This document shows positions 52,145 through 62,220 of a stretch of 64,000 nucleotides of DNA, in pieces (position 1 is the stretch's first letter; each line of letters opens with the position of its first letter). Origin of the DNA: Hyphomicrobium denitrificans 1NES1 (GTDB lineage: Bacteria; Pseudomonadota; Alphaproteobacteria; Rhizobiales; Hyphomicrobiaceae); the NCBI RefSeq assembly GCF_000230975.2, contig NC_021172.1:1178001-1242000 (forward strand). Direction: 5' to 3'. Under the pieces are notes generated by a model that saw nothing but the letters and a program-made list of their open reading frames with translations, did not search any database and had not been told where the DNA came from. Position numbers and translations under genes: made by a program.

Positions 52145-52613
52145 GGTATGTTACAGTGCACCGAGATCGGCCTGACGCATGCCTGCGGCAGCCTGGGCGG
52201 CATTAAGAGCAAATACCCAATCCACAAATATTGCCGATGGACTGCGCGTGGGCATTCCGAATCGTCCGTTATCGCCGTCCGAATGTCGTCGTCGCGCTGA
52301 CCGGGCTATGTCTATGTCCGGATGTGCAGGCAGACGAAGATCGCAGCGCGGCGGCTCAAGCCTCATGAGGGCGTTGGTGGGAACGACGGACCGGCAGGGA
52401 ACGCTGTCGGCATTGAAGGGCGGCGGTTCCTGCGGCAGGAGGTCGCCTGCCACCGCATCGGGTAAGTCTCAGGGTCTTTTCTGCTAGACATATAGTCCCA
52501 GCCGTTTGGGGCACTCCCGAGTTGCACCGCAGTAGGACCTGGGTTAACACCGGGACGTGCGCGGCGGCATCGTGCGCCTTTGCAGGCTCCGTGCCCGAAG
52601 TGGACGAGATGCG
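52145..52613. other. Intergenic region upstream of nuoA
   Basis: 469 bases without a supported gene; open frames here are Arg-rich with no ribosome sites. It should contain the complex I operon promoter; GACATATAGT at about 52487-52496 could be a -10 element but no good -35 is found. Confidence 0.45.
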
Positions 52614-52979
52614 ATGGTCGATCTAACTGCTCATTACCTACCAATAGCGATTTTTATCGGTGTTGCGCTGCTCATCGGCGCGGCCCTCATGGTGGCGCCG
52701 TTTCTGGTTGCGTACCGCAATCCGGACCCTGAGAAAGTGTCCGCGTACGAATGCGGGTTCAACGCCTTCGACGATGCGCGCATGAAGTTCGACGTGAGGT
52801 TTTATCTCGTGTCGATCCTGTTCATCGTCTTCGATCTCGAAATCGCGTTTCTGTTTCCCTGGGCCGTGGCGTTCAAGGAAATCGGCCTGTTCGGATTCTG
52901 GTCGATGATGGCGTTTCTGGGCGTGCTGACGATCGGCTTCATCTACGAGTGGAAGAAGGGTGCGCTCGAATGGGAGTGA
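52614..52979 (+). CDS. nuoA: NADH-quinone oxidoreductase subunit A
   Basis: 121 residues, three membrane helices. The conserved [41 protein letters not shown] loop and helix are the family signature. Membrane subunit of complex I near the quinone site. First gene of the operon; ends overlapping nuoB by 10 bases. Confidence 0.97.
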   Translation: MVDLTAHYLPIAIFIGVALLIGAALMVAPFLVAYRNPDPEKVSAYECGFNAFDDARMKFDVRFYLVSILFIVFDLEIAFLFPWAVAFKEIGLFGFWSMMAFLGVLTIGFIYEWKKGALEWE

Positions 52980-53566
52980 TACGCACGAACGACGGGCACC
53001 TTGTCTTCGATCGGACATTCGACAAGGCGCGCGAAGGTATGTCTGGCGCTGCTGCTCCGGTCTCCCGTCCTGATGATGCCTTCTTTACCGGAATTTCGGA
53101 CGAGCTGGCCGACAAGGGCTTTCTCGTTACGACGGTGGACGATCTCATTAATTGGGCGCGAACCGGCTCGCTGATGTGGATGACATTTGGACTCGCGTGC
53201 TGCGCCGTCGAGATGATGCAAGCGTCGATGCCGCGCTACGACCTCGAGCGGTTCGGTTTCGCGCCGCGTGCTTCGCCGCGGCAGTCCGACGTCATGATCG
53301 TCGCTGGCACGCTCACCAACAAAATGGCCCCGGCGCTGCGCAAGGTCTACGACCAGATGCCCGAGCCGCGCTACGTCATCTCCATGGGAAGCTGCGCCAA
53401 CGGCGGCGGCTATTACCACTACTCCTACGCTGTCGTTCGCGGATGCGATCGCATCGTGCCTGTTGATGTTTATGTCCCGGGTTGCCCGCCGACCGCCGAA
53501 GCGTTGGTTTATGGCATCCTGCTGCTACAACGTAAAATCCGCCGGACGGGAACGATCGAGAGATAG
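52970..53566 (+). CDS. nuoB: NADH-quinone oxidoreductase subunit B
   Basis: 198 residues. Carries cluster N2 with the tandem Cys pair in [12 protein letters not shown] and two more in [25 protein letters not shown] and [15 protein letters not shown]2 donates electrons to the quinone. ATG at 52970 lies inside nuoA; a second Met at 53039 is a possible alternative. The 40-residue leader before the conserved part is ordinary for alphaproteobacteria. Confidence 0.97.
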   Translation: MGVIRTNDGHLVFDRTFDKAREGMSGAAAPVSRPDDAFFTGISDELADKGFLVTTVDDLINWARTGSLMWMTFGLACCAVEMMQASMPRYDLERFGFAPRASPRQSDVMIVAGTLTNKMAPALRKVYDQMPEPRYVISMGSCANGGGYYHYSYAVVRGCDRIVPVDVYVPGCPPTAEALVYGILLLQRKIRRTGTIER

Positions 53567-53589
53567 GCACACTCGGAAAGGTCCTACCC

Positions 53590-54009
53590 GTGAACCGTCA
53601 CCTGATCCATGCCGTTGCAGGTGTCCTTTCTGCTTTCGTAGGGGCCGTTGCCGCACCGCAGCCGTCCTTCGCCGAGAATGATGGCCCGAGCCTTATCGGC
53701 ACTTGGTCGGGTCACACGAAGTCGATTGGCGACATCTATGGCCTTCGAACGCGAGACCGCACGGTTCATGTCACCGAACAGACCGATCGTCGTTTTCGCG
53801 GATATTTCGTCTATGAGGGCGGCCGTCGCGATTTCTTTGGTATCGTTTTCCCGGACAATACATCGTTCGCATGGACCTCGACGGCCGCGAAAAGCGTGAC
53901 CGAAGGTCGGATTCTCGGCGACGATCACATCGCGGCCTGTTACATCGAACCGGGAGCGGAGGCGACTGCCGGTTGTTCCGATCTCACGCGAATTGACAAA
54001 AAGCCCTAA
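53590..54009 (+). CDS. Exported protein of unknown function within the nuo operon
   Basis: 139 residues. Signal peptide (HLIHAVAGVLSAFVGAVAAPQPSFA), mature part of beta type: SLIGTWSGHTKSIG..VTEQTDRRFRGYFVYEGG...FFGIVFPDNTSFAWTSTA, with two late Cys (AACYIEP...AGCSDL). No family recognised. It follows nuoB by 23 bases and precedes nuoC by 15, so it must be cotranscribed. A periplasmic protein in complex I's operon could be an accessory factor; inference only. Confidence 0.75.
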   Translation: MNRHLIHAVAGVLSAFVGAVAAPQPSFAENDGPSLIGTWSGHTKSIGDIYGLRTRDRTVHVTEQTDRRFRGYFVYEGGRRDFFGIVFPDNTSFAWTSTAAKSVTEGRILGDDHIAACYIEPGAEATAGCSDLTRIDKKP

Positions 54010-54024
54010 GCGGATGCTGCTCTG

Positions 54025-54624
54025 ATGGATATCGCAAGTCTTGTAAGTCACGTCGGCACGCTTTTCGGAGCGGAAATTCTGGCCTCCAGCACAGCTTTCG
54101 ACGAGGCGTCGATTTCAGTCCCACGCGACCGCATTGTTGAAGTCCTCAAGATGCTGCGTGACGATTCCAAGTGCCGGTTCGAGGTTCTGATCGATATCTG
54201 CGGCGTCGACTATCCCGAGCGCGAGGCCCGGTTCGACGTCGTCTATCATCTCCTGTCGCCGCGTCTCAATCAGCGGCTGCGCGTCAAGATCGCGACAGAC
54301 GAGACGTCGCCCGTGCCGAGCGTCAACGACGTGTTCCCGGCCGCCAACTGGTATGAGCGCGAAGCCTACGACCTTTACGGCATCCGCTTCGTCGGGCATC
54401 CGGATCTCAGGCGCATCCTGACCGACTACGGCTTCCAGGGGCATCCGCTGCGCAAGGACTTCCCGCTGACCGGCTATGTCGAGGTTCGCTACGACGACAT
54501 AAAGAAGCGTGTCGTCTACGAGCCGGTCAAGCTTACGCAGGAATTTCGCGACTTCGATTTCGAAAGTCCGTGGGAAGGGCCGAACTACATCCTGCCGGGC
54601 GACGAAAAGGCACATCGTTCATGA
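54025..54624 (+). CDS. nuoC: NADH-quinone oxidoreductase subunit C
   Basis: 199 residues, matching the 30 kDa subunit. [27 protein letters not shown] and [50 protein letters not shown] are the family signature. It is separate from nuoD, the ancestral state, unlike the fused NuoCD of enterobacteria. Confidence 0.97.
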   Translation: MDIASLVSHVGTLFGAEILASSTAFDEASISVPRDRIVEVLKMLRDDSKCRFEVLIDICGVDYPEREARFDVVYHLLSPRLNQRLRVKIATDETSPVPSVNDVFPAANWYEREAYDLYGIRFVGHPDLRRILTDYGFQGHPLRKDFPLTGYVEVRYDDIKKRVVYEPVKLTQEFRDFDFESPWEGPNYILPGDEKAHRS

Positions 54625-54685
54625 CGGGCGCGCAAGCGTTCGAACTGCTCGCGTTTCACATCACCCCGTAAACTTGAGCATATGA

Positions 54686-54985
54686 ATGGAATTTGAAACG
54701 AATGTAGCCATTTCGGCCGGATTGATGGTCGCTGCATTCGTACTCGATTGGCCGCGCGCGCTCGCGGGCGTGATTTTTGGTGTTCTGAGCCGGTTCCTGC
54801 CTTACGCGACAGTCGTCATTCCGCTTGGCGTCGTGATCATCGCAGTCGGCGGCGAGTTCATATATCCGCTGATCGGCCGCACTGCGGCGCCAAGCCTGCC
54901 GTCATTTGCGTTAGGGCTCTTTTCGGTCGCGGCCACGGCGTCAAACCTCTATATAACGATCCGCAATTTGAATGACAGGCTGTGA
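54686..54985 (+). CDS. Small membrane protein in the nuo operon, unknown
   Basis: 99 residues with three likely membrane helices (AISAGLMVAAFVLDW, LPYATVVIPLGVVIIAVGGEFIYPLI, LPSFALGLFSVAATASNLYI). No family recognised. Its stop overlaps the start of the thioesterase gene, so the two are translationally coupled. Second of the non-nuo genes in this operon. Confidence 0.7.
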   Translation: MEFETNVAISAGLMVAAFVLDWPRALAGVIFGVLSRFLPYATVVIPLGVVIIAVGGEFIYPLIGRTAAPSLPSFALGLFSVAATASNLYITIRNLNDRL

Positions 54986-55446
54986 GGACTGCCGCGGTGA
55001 AACCTTCGCTTCAGGCTGGCGCGCGCACCCAGTTTTCGTTTCGCGTCCCGGCGACGAAGACGGTGCCGCATCTTTATCCGGAAGCCCGCGAGTTCCAGCT
55101 CATGCCGACGGTCTTTGCGACGGGCTTCATGGTCGGGCTGATGGAATGGACGTGCCTCCACATCATCGACCCGCATCTCGATCCGGGCGAGGGCTCGCTT
55201 GGCGTGCATATCAATGTGTCGCATGTCGCCGCGACGGTTCCAGGGCAAACGGTCACGGTCGAGGCCGAGTGCACCAAAGTCGCGGGGCGTCGCATCTTTT
55301 TCCACGTTAAAGCCCACGACGGCATTGACCTGATCGGCGAGGGCGAGCATCAGCGCATGATCGTCGATTGGGAGAAGTTCGAGCAGCGCGTGAACGACAA
55401 GGCGAAGCGCGCGCGTCTTTCTCCAATTACGCGGGGAACTGGTTGA
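54982..55446 (+). CDS. FlK-like acyl-CoA thioesterase (hotdog fold)
   Basis: 154 residues. The sequence matches, as recalled, the fluoroacetyl-CoA thioesterase FlK of Streptomyces cattleya over its length: [52 protein letters not shown] and [16 protein letters not shown]. The catalytic Thr47, Glu55 and His81 align with FlK Thr42, Glu50 and His76. The position equal to FlK's Phe36 gate is Met41, so selectivity for fluoroacetyl-CoA is doubtful. GTG start overlaps the previous stop; nuoD follows after 2 bases. It may cleave a short-chain acyl-CoA as housekeeping. Confidence 0.88.
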   Translation: MRTAAVKPSLQAGARTQFSFRVPATKTVPHLYPEAREFQLMPTVFATGFMVGLMEWTCLHIIDPHLDPGEGSLGVHINVSHVAATVPGQTVTVEAECTKVAGRRIFFHVKAHDGIDLIGEGEHQRMIVDWEKFEQRVNDKAKRARLSPITRGTG

Positions 55447-55448
55447 AA

Positions 55449-56639
55449 ATGGCCGAAACGGAAATTCGCAACTTCAATATCAATTTCGGGCCGCAGCATC
55501 CGGCGGCGCACGGCGTGCTGCGCCTCGTGCTGGAACTCGACGGTGAAGTCGTCGAGCGTGTCGATCCGCATATCGGCCTTCTGCATCGTGGCACCGAGAA
55601 ACTCATCGAGCACAAGACGTACATGCAGGCGATCGGCTATTTCGATCGCCTCGACTACGTTGCGCCGATGAACCAGGAGCACGCCTTTTGCCTGGCGGCC
55701 GAGCGGCTTCTGGGTATCTCCGTTCCGCGCCGGGCGCAGCTTATCCGAGTGCTCTATTCCGAGATCGGCCGTCTCCTATCGCATCTCTTGAACGTCACGA
55801 CCCAGGCCATGGACGTCGGCGCATTGACGCCGCCGCTTTGGGGGTTCGAGGAACGCGAGAAGTTGATGGTGTTCTACGAGCGCGCGTCGGGAGCGCGTAT
55901 GCACGCCAAGTATTTCCGCATCGGCGGCGTGCACCAGGATTTGCCCGAAAAGCTGATCGACGACATCTATGCCTTCTGCGATCCGTTCCTGAAAGTCGTC
56001 GACGATATCGACGTGCTTTTGACGGAAAACCGCATCTTCAAGCAGCGCAACGTCGATATCGGCGTCGTCTCGTTGGATGATGCTTTCGCCTGGGGCTTTT
56101 CCGGCGTGATGGTTCGCGGCTCGGGCGCAGCGTGGGATTTGCGCAAGGCACAACCCTACGAATGCTACGCCGATCTCGATTTCGATATTCCGGTCGGCAA
56201 GAACGGCGACTGCTACGATCGCTATCTGATCCGCATGCAGGAAATGCGTGAATCGACGAAGATCATGAAGCAGTGCTGCGAGCTGCTGAAATCGGCTAGC
56301 GGCCAGGGGCCGCACGTCGTCGAGAACAAGAAGGTCGTGCCGCCGAAGCGCGGAGAGATGAAGCGCTCGATGGAAGCCCTGATCCATCACTTCAAGCTCT
56401 ACACCGAAGGCTTTCACGTGCCGGCGGGCGATGTCTACGCAGCGGTTGAAGCGCCGAAGGGCGAGTTCGGCGTCTATCTCGTGGCGGATGGCTCGAATAA
56501 GCCGTACCGCTGCAAGATCCGTGCACCGGGTTTCCCGCACCTCGCGGCTATGGACTTCATGAACCGGGGTCACATGCTGGCGGACGTCTCGGCCATTCTC
56601 GGGTCTCTCGATATCGTTTTCGGAGAGATCGACCGCTAA
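55449..56639 (+). CDS. nuoD: NADH-quinone oxidoreductase subunit D
   Basis: 396 residues, the 49 kDa subunit. [23 protein letters not shown] starts the family core; [26 protein letters not shown] [13 protein letters not shown] and FGEIDR at the end complete it. Forms the quinone-binding cavity with nuoB. ATG 55449 begins 2 bases after the thioesterase stop. Confidence 0.97.
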   Translation: MAETEIRNFNINFGPQHPAAHGVLRLVLELDGEVVERVDPHIGLLHRGTEKLIEHKTYMQAIGYFDRLDYVAPMNQEHAFCLAAERLLGISVPRRAQLIRVLYSEIGRLLSHLLNVTTQAMDVGALTPPLWGFEEREKLMVFYERASGARMHAKYFRIGGVHQDLPEKLIDDIYAFCDPFLKVVDDIDVLLTENRIFKQRNVDIGVVSLDDAFAWGFSGVMVRGSGAAWDLRKAQPYECYADLDFDIPVGKNGDCYDRYLIRMQEMRESTKIMKQCCELLKSASGQGPHVVENKKVVPPKRGEMKRSMEALIHHFKLYTEGFHVPAGDVYAAVEAPKGEFGVYLVADGSNKPYRCKIRAPGFPHLAAMDFMNRGHMLADVSAILGSLDIVFGEIDR

Positions 56640-56704
56640 GAGCTGAGCGTCGGGAGATTGCCTCTCGTACGCCTTTCGGTCCGTACGGTTGGCTGCAAAA
56701 TATC

Positions 56705-56721
56705 TGCCTAAGCGTTAGGCA
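56705..56721. promoter_or_regulatory. Perfect 17-bp palindrome between nuoD and the next gene
   Basis: TGCCTAA-GCG-TTAGGCA, 66 bases after the nuoD stop and about 150 before the next start. It could be an operator or a small hairpin in the nuo mRNA. Confidence 0.45.
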
Positions 56722-56872
56722 ACCTCGCGCCGATCCTGGGACGCCGACATCCCGAAGGGTGGCTCCGGAAACGGGCTAGCTCAGGCTCTGAGGTGGACTA
56801 GCATCTGCCGTAAACCCCTGGCACAACACACCTCGTGTTTCTCCGGTCGCAACCGAACCCGAGGTGATGCGT

Positions 56873-57355
56873 ATGGTCTATGGTGCAAGCCCAATCGTCG
56901 ACAATCTCTTCCTGTTGGCGGTCGCAGCGCTGGGTTGGGGTTTAAGTCTTTCTACTTATCGGCTTTTTGCCCGGTCGCGCGGCTGGCCCATGGGAGCGCT
57001 GCAGGCCGACGCCCCCTTCATTCCGGTGCTTATCGGACTTGCCGGACTATTTGCCGGGCTGATCTTCGCGACGGCGAGGGGTGCCGACGACGGCGGTTGG
57101 GTGATCATCGCCTTCGGCCTCTTGTTCGCGGCGCTGTGGACGGGGTTTCTGCGCGTCGCCTCGCAGCTCTCGCTGATCCTGGCGCCCATTGCGACGTTCC
57201 TGCTTCTGCTTGGCTGGCTCGCAGCGCCACTCGGTTTTGCCGAGCGCCGGTGGGCGACGGAACGTCCGGCTGAAACGCTTCAGCGGCGTGGAATTTTGAA
57301 ACCCGATTCTTCGCTTGCCGTTCCCAACCCTCCCGCACCCGACAAGGCTCCTTGA
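56873..57355 (+). CDS. Membrane protein of unknown function in the nuo operon
   Basis: About 160 residues with four hydrophobic helices (NLFLLAVAALGWGLSLSTYRL, FIPVLIGLAGLFAGLIFA, WVIIAFGLLFAALWTGFL, LSLILAPIATFLLLLGWLAAPLGFA) and a Pro-rich soluble tail. No family recognised. ATG 56873 has GAGGTG upstream; an in-frame GTG at 56864 is possible. Flanked by nuoD and nuoE with gaps of about 230 and 250 bases, so it may have its own promoter. Confidence 0.65.
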   Translation: MVYGASPIVDNLFLLAVAALGWGLSLSTYRLFARSRGWPMGALQADAPFIPVLIGLAGLFAGLIFATARGADDGGWVIIAFGLLFAALWTGFLRVASQLSLILAPIATFLLLLGWLAAPLGFAERRWATERPAETLQRRGILKPDSSLAVPNPPAPDKAP

Positions 57356-57607
57356 TCCCCATCAAACGGTGTGACAGTGGAGAACTATTGGTCGCACCTG
57401 ATCGCTGTTTGTCACGGTCGCATCATGCTTTCGCCGCATCTGCAAATCCTTGCCTAGTCGTCATCTTCCGCGTACTGGACCGTGTTGACGCTCGAAGGGT
57501 AATGTCGATTTGCAAGAGTCGGCATTGGCGTGGCGGGGCAAGGTCGTTCGTCTGACCCGACCACGTTATATTCGGCGCCGTGCGACCGTGGTTTTCAGGA
57601 GCCGTTG

Positions 57608-58810
57608 ATGGCAGTTCGCCGAGTGCATCCGGATCAACCCGCTGACTTCACTTTTTCAGCGGAGAACCTTGCGTGGGCGCGAGAGACGATAGCCAAGTAT
57701 CCGCCGGGTAAGCAGGCGTCCGCCGTCATTCCGTTGCTATGGCGCGCACAAGAGCAATCGGGCGGATGGCTCCCAGAGCCTGCGATCCGCGCCGTTTGCG
57801 ATCTTCTCGGCATGGCCTACATCCGAGGCATGGAGATCGCGACCTTCTACACGATGTTTCAGTTGTCGCCGGTCGGGACGAAGGCGCACGTGCAGGTCTG
57901 TGGAACGACGCCGTGCATGCTGCGCGGCTCGCGCGATCTGATCGCTGTTTGCCAGCATCGCATCAACGAACACCCGCACACTCCTAACGAAGATGGCACA
58001 CTGTCGTGGGAGGAGGTCGAGTGCATTGGCGTTTGCGCGAACGCTCCGGTCGCCCAGATCGGCAAAGATACGTTCGAGGACTTGACGCCCGAGCAGTTTG
58101 AAAAAATTCTCGATGGTTTTGTCGCGGGCAAACCGCCGAAGTGGGGATCGCAAACGGGTCGTACGGCCTCGTGCCCCGCAACCGGACCGACCAGCCTGAC
58201 GGATAAATCGCTTTACGATGGTTCGACGATCGGCGCCTGGAAGAAGCGTTTCGAGGAGACATCGGGAGCGAGCGACAAGGCGGAAGAGACAACGCCGCCT
58301 TCGGCTCTGGCATCGCCGACCCATAAAGCGGCTGTCGCAGAAGGGTCCTCTCCGTCGTCTCCGAATGCAGCGCCGCCTGTTCACCCAGCTGCGCTGACTG
58401 CGATGGCGAACACCGGTCTCGTCAAGGAACTCGAAGCGCGTGGCGGCGGTAAGGCATTGTCGGCGGGTGAGCTCGACAAGATCAAAGCCGACATGCAGCG
58501 CGATCAGGCGATCGCTGCGGCGCGCGGGATCAAAGATCCGGAACTGTTGAGCGAGCCGCGCGGCGGCAAAGGTGACGATCTGTCGTTGATCTGGGGCGTT
58601 GCCGACAAGATGGTCGAAAAGCTGAATTCAATCGGCATCTGGCACTTCGATCAGATCGCCAAATGGACGCCTGAAAACATCGCTTGGTTCGAAGGCCGGC
58701 TTGATGGGTTCAAGGGGCGCGTGACACGAGATAAATGGATCGAGCAGGCACAAAAGCTCGCGTCGGGTTGGCGACCTGAGACTAAAGCCGGCGAAAGGCC
58801 GAAGGACTAG
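57608..58810 (+). CDS. nuoE: NADH-quinone oxidoreductase subunit E with long C-terminal extension
   Basis: 400 residues, more than twice the usual 170-180. Residues about 1-180 form the 24 kDa subunit with its [2Fe-2S] ligands in [11 protein letters not shown] and [11 protein letters not shown]. After about residue 180 comes a Pro/Ala-rich linker, then from about 275 on a helical, helix-hairpin-helix-like domain ([49 protein letters not shown]). Such extended NuoE is normal for Rhizobiales. AGGAG before ATG 57608. N1a electron carrier near the FMN site. Confidence 0.95.
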   Translation: MAVRRVHPDQPADFTFSAENLAWARETIAKYPPGKQASAVIPLLWRAQEQSGGWLPEPAIRAVCDLLGMAYIRGMEIATFYTMFQLSPVGTKAHVQVCGTTPCMLRGSRDLIAVCQHRINEHPHTPNEDGTLSWEEVECIGVCANAPVAQIGKDTFEDLTPEQFEKILDGFVAGKPPKWGSQTGRTASCPATGPTSLTDKSLYDGSTIGAWKKRFEETSGASDKAEETTPPSALASPTHKAAVAEGSSPSSPNAAPPVHPAALTAMANTGLVKELEARGGGKALSAGELDKIKADMQRDQAIAAARGIKDPELLSEPRGGKGDDLSLIWGVADKMVEKLNSIGIWHFDQIAKWTPENIAWFEGRLDGFKGRVTRDKWIEQAQKLASGWRPETKAGERPKD

Positions 58811-58815
58811 CTCGC

Positions 58816-60102
58816 ATGCTTCATGATCGCGACCGCATCTTTCGCAATCTCTATGGCTTTCATCACGCCGGACTCAAAGGCGCGATAAGCCGGGGTGCTT
58901 GGGACGGCACGAAGTTCTTTATCGACAAGGGTCACGACTACATCATCGACGAGGTGAAGAAGTCGGGGCTCAGGGGACGCGGCGGCGCCGGATTTCCGAC
59001 CGGTCTCAAGTGGTCGTTCATGCCGAAGGCAGACCAGCGTCCGAGCTACCTCGTCATCAATGCAGATGAATCAGAGCCGGGCTCCTGCAAGGATCGCGAA
59101 ATCCTGCGCCACGATCCGCATCTCTTAATCGAGGGTGCGTTGCTTGCGTCCTTCGCGATGCGGGCGCGCACGAGCTACATCTATGTGCGCGGCGAATACA
59201 TTCGCGAGCGTGAGGCGCTGCAGCGGGCGATCGATGAAGCTTACGAAGCGAAGCTCATCGGCAAGAACAATGTTCACGGCTGGGATTTCGACCTCGTCGT
59301 GCATCACGGCGCGGGCGCCTATATTTGCGGCGAAGAGACAGCGATGCTTGAGAGCATCGAAGGCAAGAAGGGGCAGCCGAGGCTGAAGCCACCGTTCCCT
59401 GCCAACGTCGGTCTCTATGGCGCGCCGACGACGATCAACAACGTCGAGAGTATTGCCGTTACGGGCGAAATTCTTCGTCGCGGCTCGAGCTGGTTTGCTG
59501 CGTTGGGCCTGCCGAACAACACCGGCACCAAGCTGTTTCAGATTTCCGGCCACGTCGAGCGTCCGTGCACCGTCGAAGAAGAGATGGGCATTCCGCTCAA
59601 GGAGCTGATCGACAAGCATTGCGGCGGCATTCGCGGCGGCTGGGATAATCTGCTGGCGGTCATTCCGGGCGGGTCATCGGTTCGTTGCATCACGGCCGAG
59701 CAGGCCATGAACGTGACGATGGATTTCGACGCGCTGGGCAAGCTCGGTTCGGGCCTCGGTACCGCGGCCGTGATCGTCATGGACAAGTCGACGGACATCA
59801 TCGGAGCTATACGGCGCATCTCTTATTTCTATAAGCACGAGAGCTGCGGTCAGTGCACGCCCTGCCGCGAAGGCACGGGCTGGATGTGGCGGGTTCTCGA
59901 ACGCATGGAACGCGGGCAAGCGGAAAAACGCGAAATCGATCTTCTCTTTGACGTGACGAAGCAGATTGAAGGCCACACGATTTGTGCGCTAGGCGATGCG
60001 GCAGCGTGGCCGGTGCAGGGATTGATCAAGAATTTCCGTCCTGTCATTGAAGAGCGCATCGACCAGTATCAGGCGAAGCATGCGCGTATGGCGGCGGAGT
60101 AG
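58816..60102 (+). CDS. nuoF: NADH-quinone oxidoreductase subunit F
   Basis: 428 residues. NADH/FMN-binding subunit: [15 protein letters not shown] (NADH), [47 protein letters not shown] (FMN), and the N3 [4Fe-4S] cluster in [15 protein letters not shown]. Starts 5 bases after nuoE. Confidence 0.98.
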   Translation: MLHDRDRIFRNLYGFHHAGLKGAISRGAWDGTKFFIDKGHDYIIDEVKKSGLRGRGGAGFPTGLKWSFMPKADQRPSYLVINADESEPGSCKDREILRHDPHLLIEGALLASFAMRARTSYIYVRGEYIREREALQRAIDEAYEAKLIGKNNVHGWDFDLVVHHGAGAYICGEETAMLESIEGKKGQPRLKPPFPANVGLYGAPTTINNVESIAVTGEILRRGSSWFAALGLPNNTGTKLFQISGHVERPCTVEEEMGIPLKELIDKHCGGIRGGWDNLLAVIPGGSSVRCITAEQAMNVTMDFDALGKLGSGLGTAAVIVMDKSTDIIGAIRRISYFYKHESCGQCTPCREGTGWMWRVLERMERGQAEKREIDLLFDVTKQIEGHTICALGDAAAWPVQGLIKNFRPVIEERIDQYQAKHARMAAE

Positions 60103-60120
60103 GGCGGCGGACAACGAGCA

Positions 60121-62214
60121 ATGCCAAAGCAACTCATCATTGACGGCGCGGCGATCGAGGTCGAGGACGGCACGACGCTGATGCACGCCTGCGAGATGGC
60201 CGGCGCGGTCATCCCGCGGTTCTGTTATCACGAACGCCTGTCGATCGCCGGCAATTGCCGTATGTGCCTCGTCGAGGTGCAGGGCTCGCCGAAGCCCATT
60301 GCTTCCTGCGCGATGCTCGTCAACGATCTGCCGCCGAATAAGGACGGCTCTCCAAAGATCATCAGCACGACGTCGCCGCTGGTCAAGAAAGCCCGCGAAG
60401 GCGTGATGGAATTCCTGCTCATCAACCATCCGCTCGACTGTCCGATCTGCGATCAGGGCGGCGAGTGCGATCTGCAGGACCAGGCGATGGCATTCGGCAT
60501 GGGCGGCTCTCGCTTCCATGAGAACAAGCGTGCGGTTGAAGAGAAGCATATCGGGCCGCTGATCAAGACGATCATGACGCGCTGCATCCACTGCACGCGT
60601 TGCGTTCGCTACATGACGGAAGTTGCTGGCGTCGAAGAACTCGGTCTCATCGGCCGCGGTGAGGACGCAGAAATCACGACGTATCTCGAACGCGGGATCA
60701 TGTCGGAGATGAGCGCCAATGCCGTCGATCTCTGCCCGGTTGGCGCGCTGACGCACCGGCCTTGGGCCTTCGCGGCGCGCCCGTGGGAAATGGAATCGAC
60801 CGAGACGATCGACGCGATGGATGCGCTCGGCTCTGCAATTCGTGTCGATACGCGGGGCGGTGCCGTCATGCGCATCCTGCCGCGCAACAACGATGCCGTA
60901 AATGAAGAATGGATTTCGGACAAAACGCGTCACGTTGCGGACGGTTTAAAGATTCAGCGGCTCGATCAACCTTACATTCGCAAGGGTGGGCGGCTTGAGC
61001 CCGCGAGCTGGGATGAGGCGCTGGGCCTCGTTGCGGATAGACTCAAAGCGGCATCGCCGGACAAGATAGGTGCGATCGCGGGCGATCTGGCGGGTGCGGA
61101 AGAAATGTTCGCGCTCAAGGATCTGCTCGGGCGCCTTGGAGCGACGTCGCTCGATTGCCGGCAGGCGGGCGACAAGCTCGATCCAAAGCTTGGCCGCGCC
61201 AGCTACGTTTTCAATTCGTCGATCGAAGGCATCGAGCAGGCGGACGCGATTCTGATTGTCGGGTCTAATCCGCGGCTCGAAGCGCCGGTGCTCAACGCGC
61301 GCATTCGCAAGCGCTGGCGATCGACGCCGACGAAGATTGCGCTCATCGGTGCGAAGGTCGATCTCTCTTATCCCTATGAATATCTTGGCGCGGGATCCGA
61401 GACGCTGGCCGAAGTCGCGAGCGGCAAGCATGCCTTCGCGGAAGTTTTGAAATCGGCCCAGCGGCCGATGGTGATCGTCGGGCAGGGTGCCTTTGCACGG
61501 CCGGACGGGCTTGCGGTTCTTTCGCTGGTAGCGCGCATTGCCATTGCGACGTCGGCAGGCAAAGACGCGGCGTGGAACGGCTTCAACGTGCTTCACACGG
61601 CGGCAGGGCGCGTTGCCGGTCTCGATCTCGGTTTCGTGCCCAGCAAGGGCGGCAAGGACGTTGCCGGAATTCTAAGCGGCGGAATGGACTTCATCTATCT
61701 GCTCGGAGCCGACGAATGCGATCTTTCCAAGCTCGGGTCGGCGTTCGTCGTCTATCAGGGTAGCCACGGCGATCGTGGGGCCGAGCGCGCTGACGTCATT
61801 CTCCCGGCTGCCGCCTATACTGAAAAGAGCGCAACTTACGTCAATACGGAAGGCCGCGTGCAGCAGACGGTCAAAGCGGCGTTCTCGCCGGGCAGCGCCA
61901 AGGAGGACTGGACGATCGTTCGCGCGCTTTCGGCGCGTGTCGGCGCGACGCTCCCGTACGATACATTGAAAGACCTGCGAGCGGCGATGTACAGAGCAGC
62001 GCCGCAGCTTGCCGAGATCGACTCGGTTGAAGTTCGCGCCGTCTCGGGCCTCGAAACGCTCGCAAAGCTTTCGGGGCAGGCGACGGCAACGCCGTTCGCA
62101 TCGGCGATCGAGGACTTCTATCTAACGAACGCGGTCGCGCGGGCTTCGGCTGTCATGGCCGGAATGAGTGCGCTTCGAAGCGCCCGCGACCAGGGGCTCA
62201 GCGCGGCGGAATAG
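60121..62214 (+). CDS. nuoG: NADH-quinone oxidoreductase subunit G
   Basis: 697 residues. N-terminal [2Fe-2S] cluster N1b (CYHERLSIAGNCRMCLVEV), then HPLDCPICDQGGECDLQ and the two [4Fe-4S] sites around RCIHCTRCVRYMTEVAG. The large C-terminal half is a molybdopterin-oxidoreductase-like fold without molybdenum ligands. Full length for the alphaproteobacterial type. Confidence 0.97.
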   Translation: MPKQLIIDGAAIEVEDGTTLMHACEMAGAVIPRFCYHERLSIAGNCRMCLVEVQGSPKPIASCAMLVNDLPPNKDGSPKIISTTSPLVKKAREGVMEFLLINHPLDCPICDQGGECDLQDQAMAFGMGGSRFHENKRAVEEKHIGPLIKTIMTRCIHCTRCVRYMTEVAGVEELGLIGRGEDAEITTYLERGIMSEMSANAVDLCPVGALTHRPWAFAARPWEMESTETIDAMDALGSAIRVDTRGGAVMRILPRNNDAVNEEWISDKTRHVADGLKIQRLDQPYIRKGGRLEPASWDEALGLVADRLKAASPDKIGAIAGDLAGAEEMFALKDLLGRLGATSLDCRQAGDKLDPKLGRASYVFNSSIEGIEQADAILIVGSNPRLEAPVLNARIRKRWRSTPTKIALIGAKVDLSYPYEYLGAGSETLAEVASGKHAFAEVLKSAQRPMVIVGQGAFARPDGLAVLSLVARIAIATSAGKDAAWNGFNVLHTAAGRVAGLDLGFVPSKGGKDVAGILSGGMDFIYLLGADECDLSKLGSAFVVYQGSHGDRGAERADVILPAAAYTEKSATYVNTEGRVQQTVKAAFSPGSAKEDWTIVRALSARVGATLPYDTLKDLRAAMYRAAPQLAEIDSVEVRAVSGLETLAKLSGQATATPFASAIEDFYLTNAVARASAVMAGMSALRSARDQGLSAAE

Positions 62215-62220
62215 GAAACG

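Noticed and set aside
54982..55446. Fluoroacetate resistance as the function of the FlK-like protein
   Set aside because: The Phe36 gate is replaced by Met and the neighbours are complex I genes, so a general acyl-CoA thioesterase role is more cautious.
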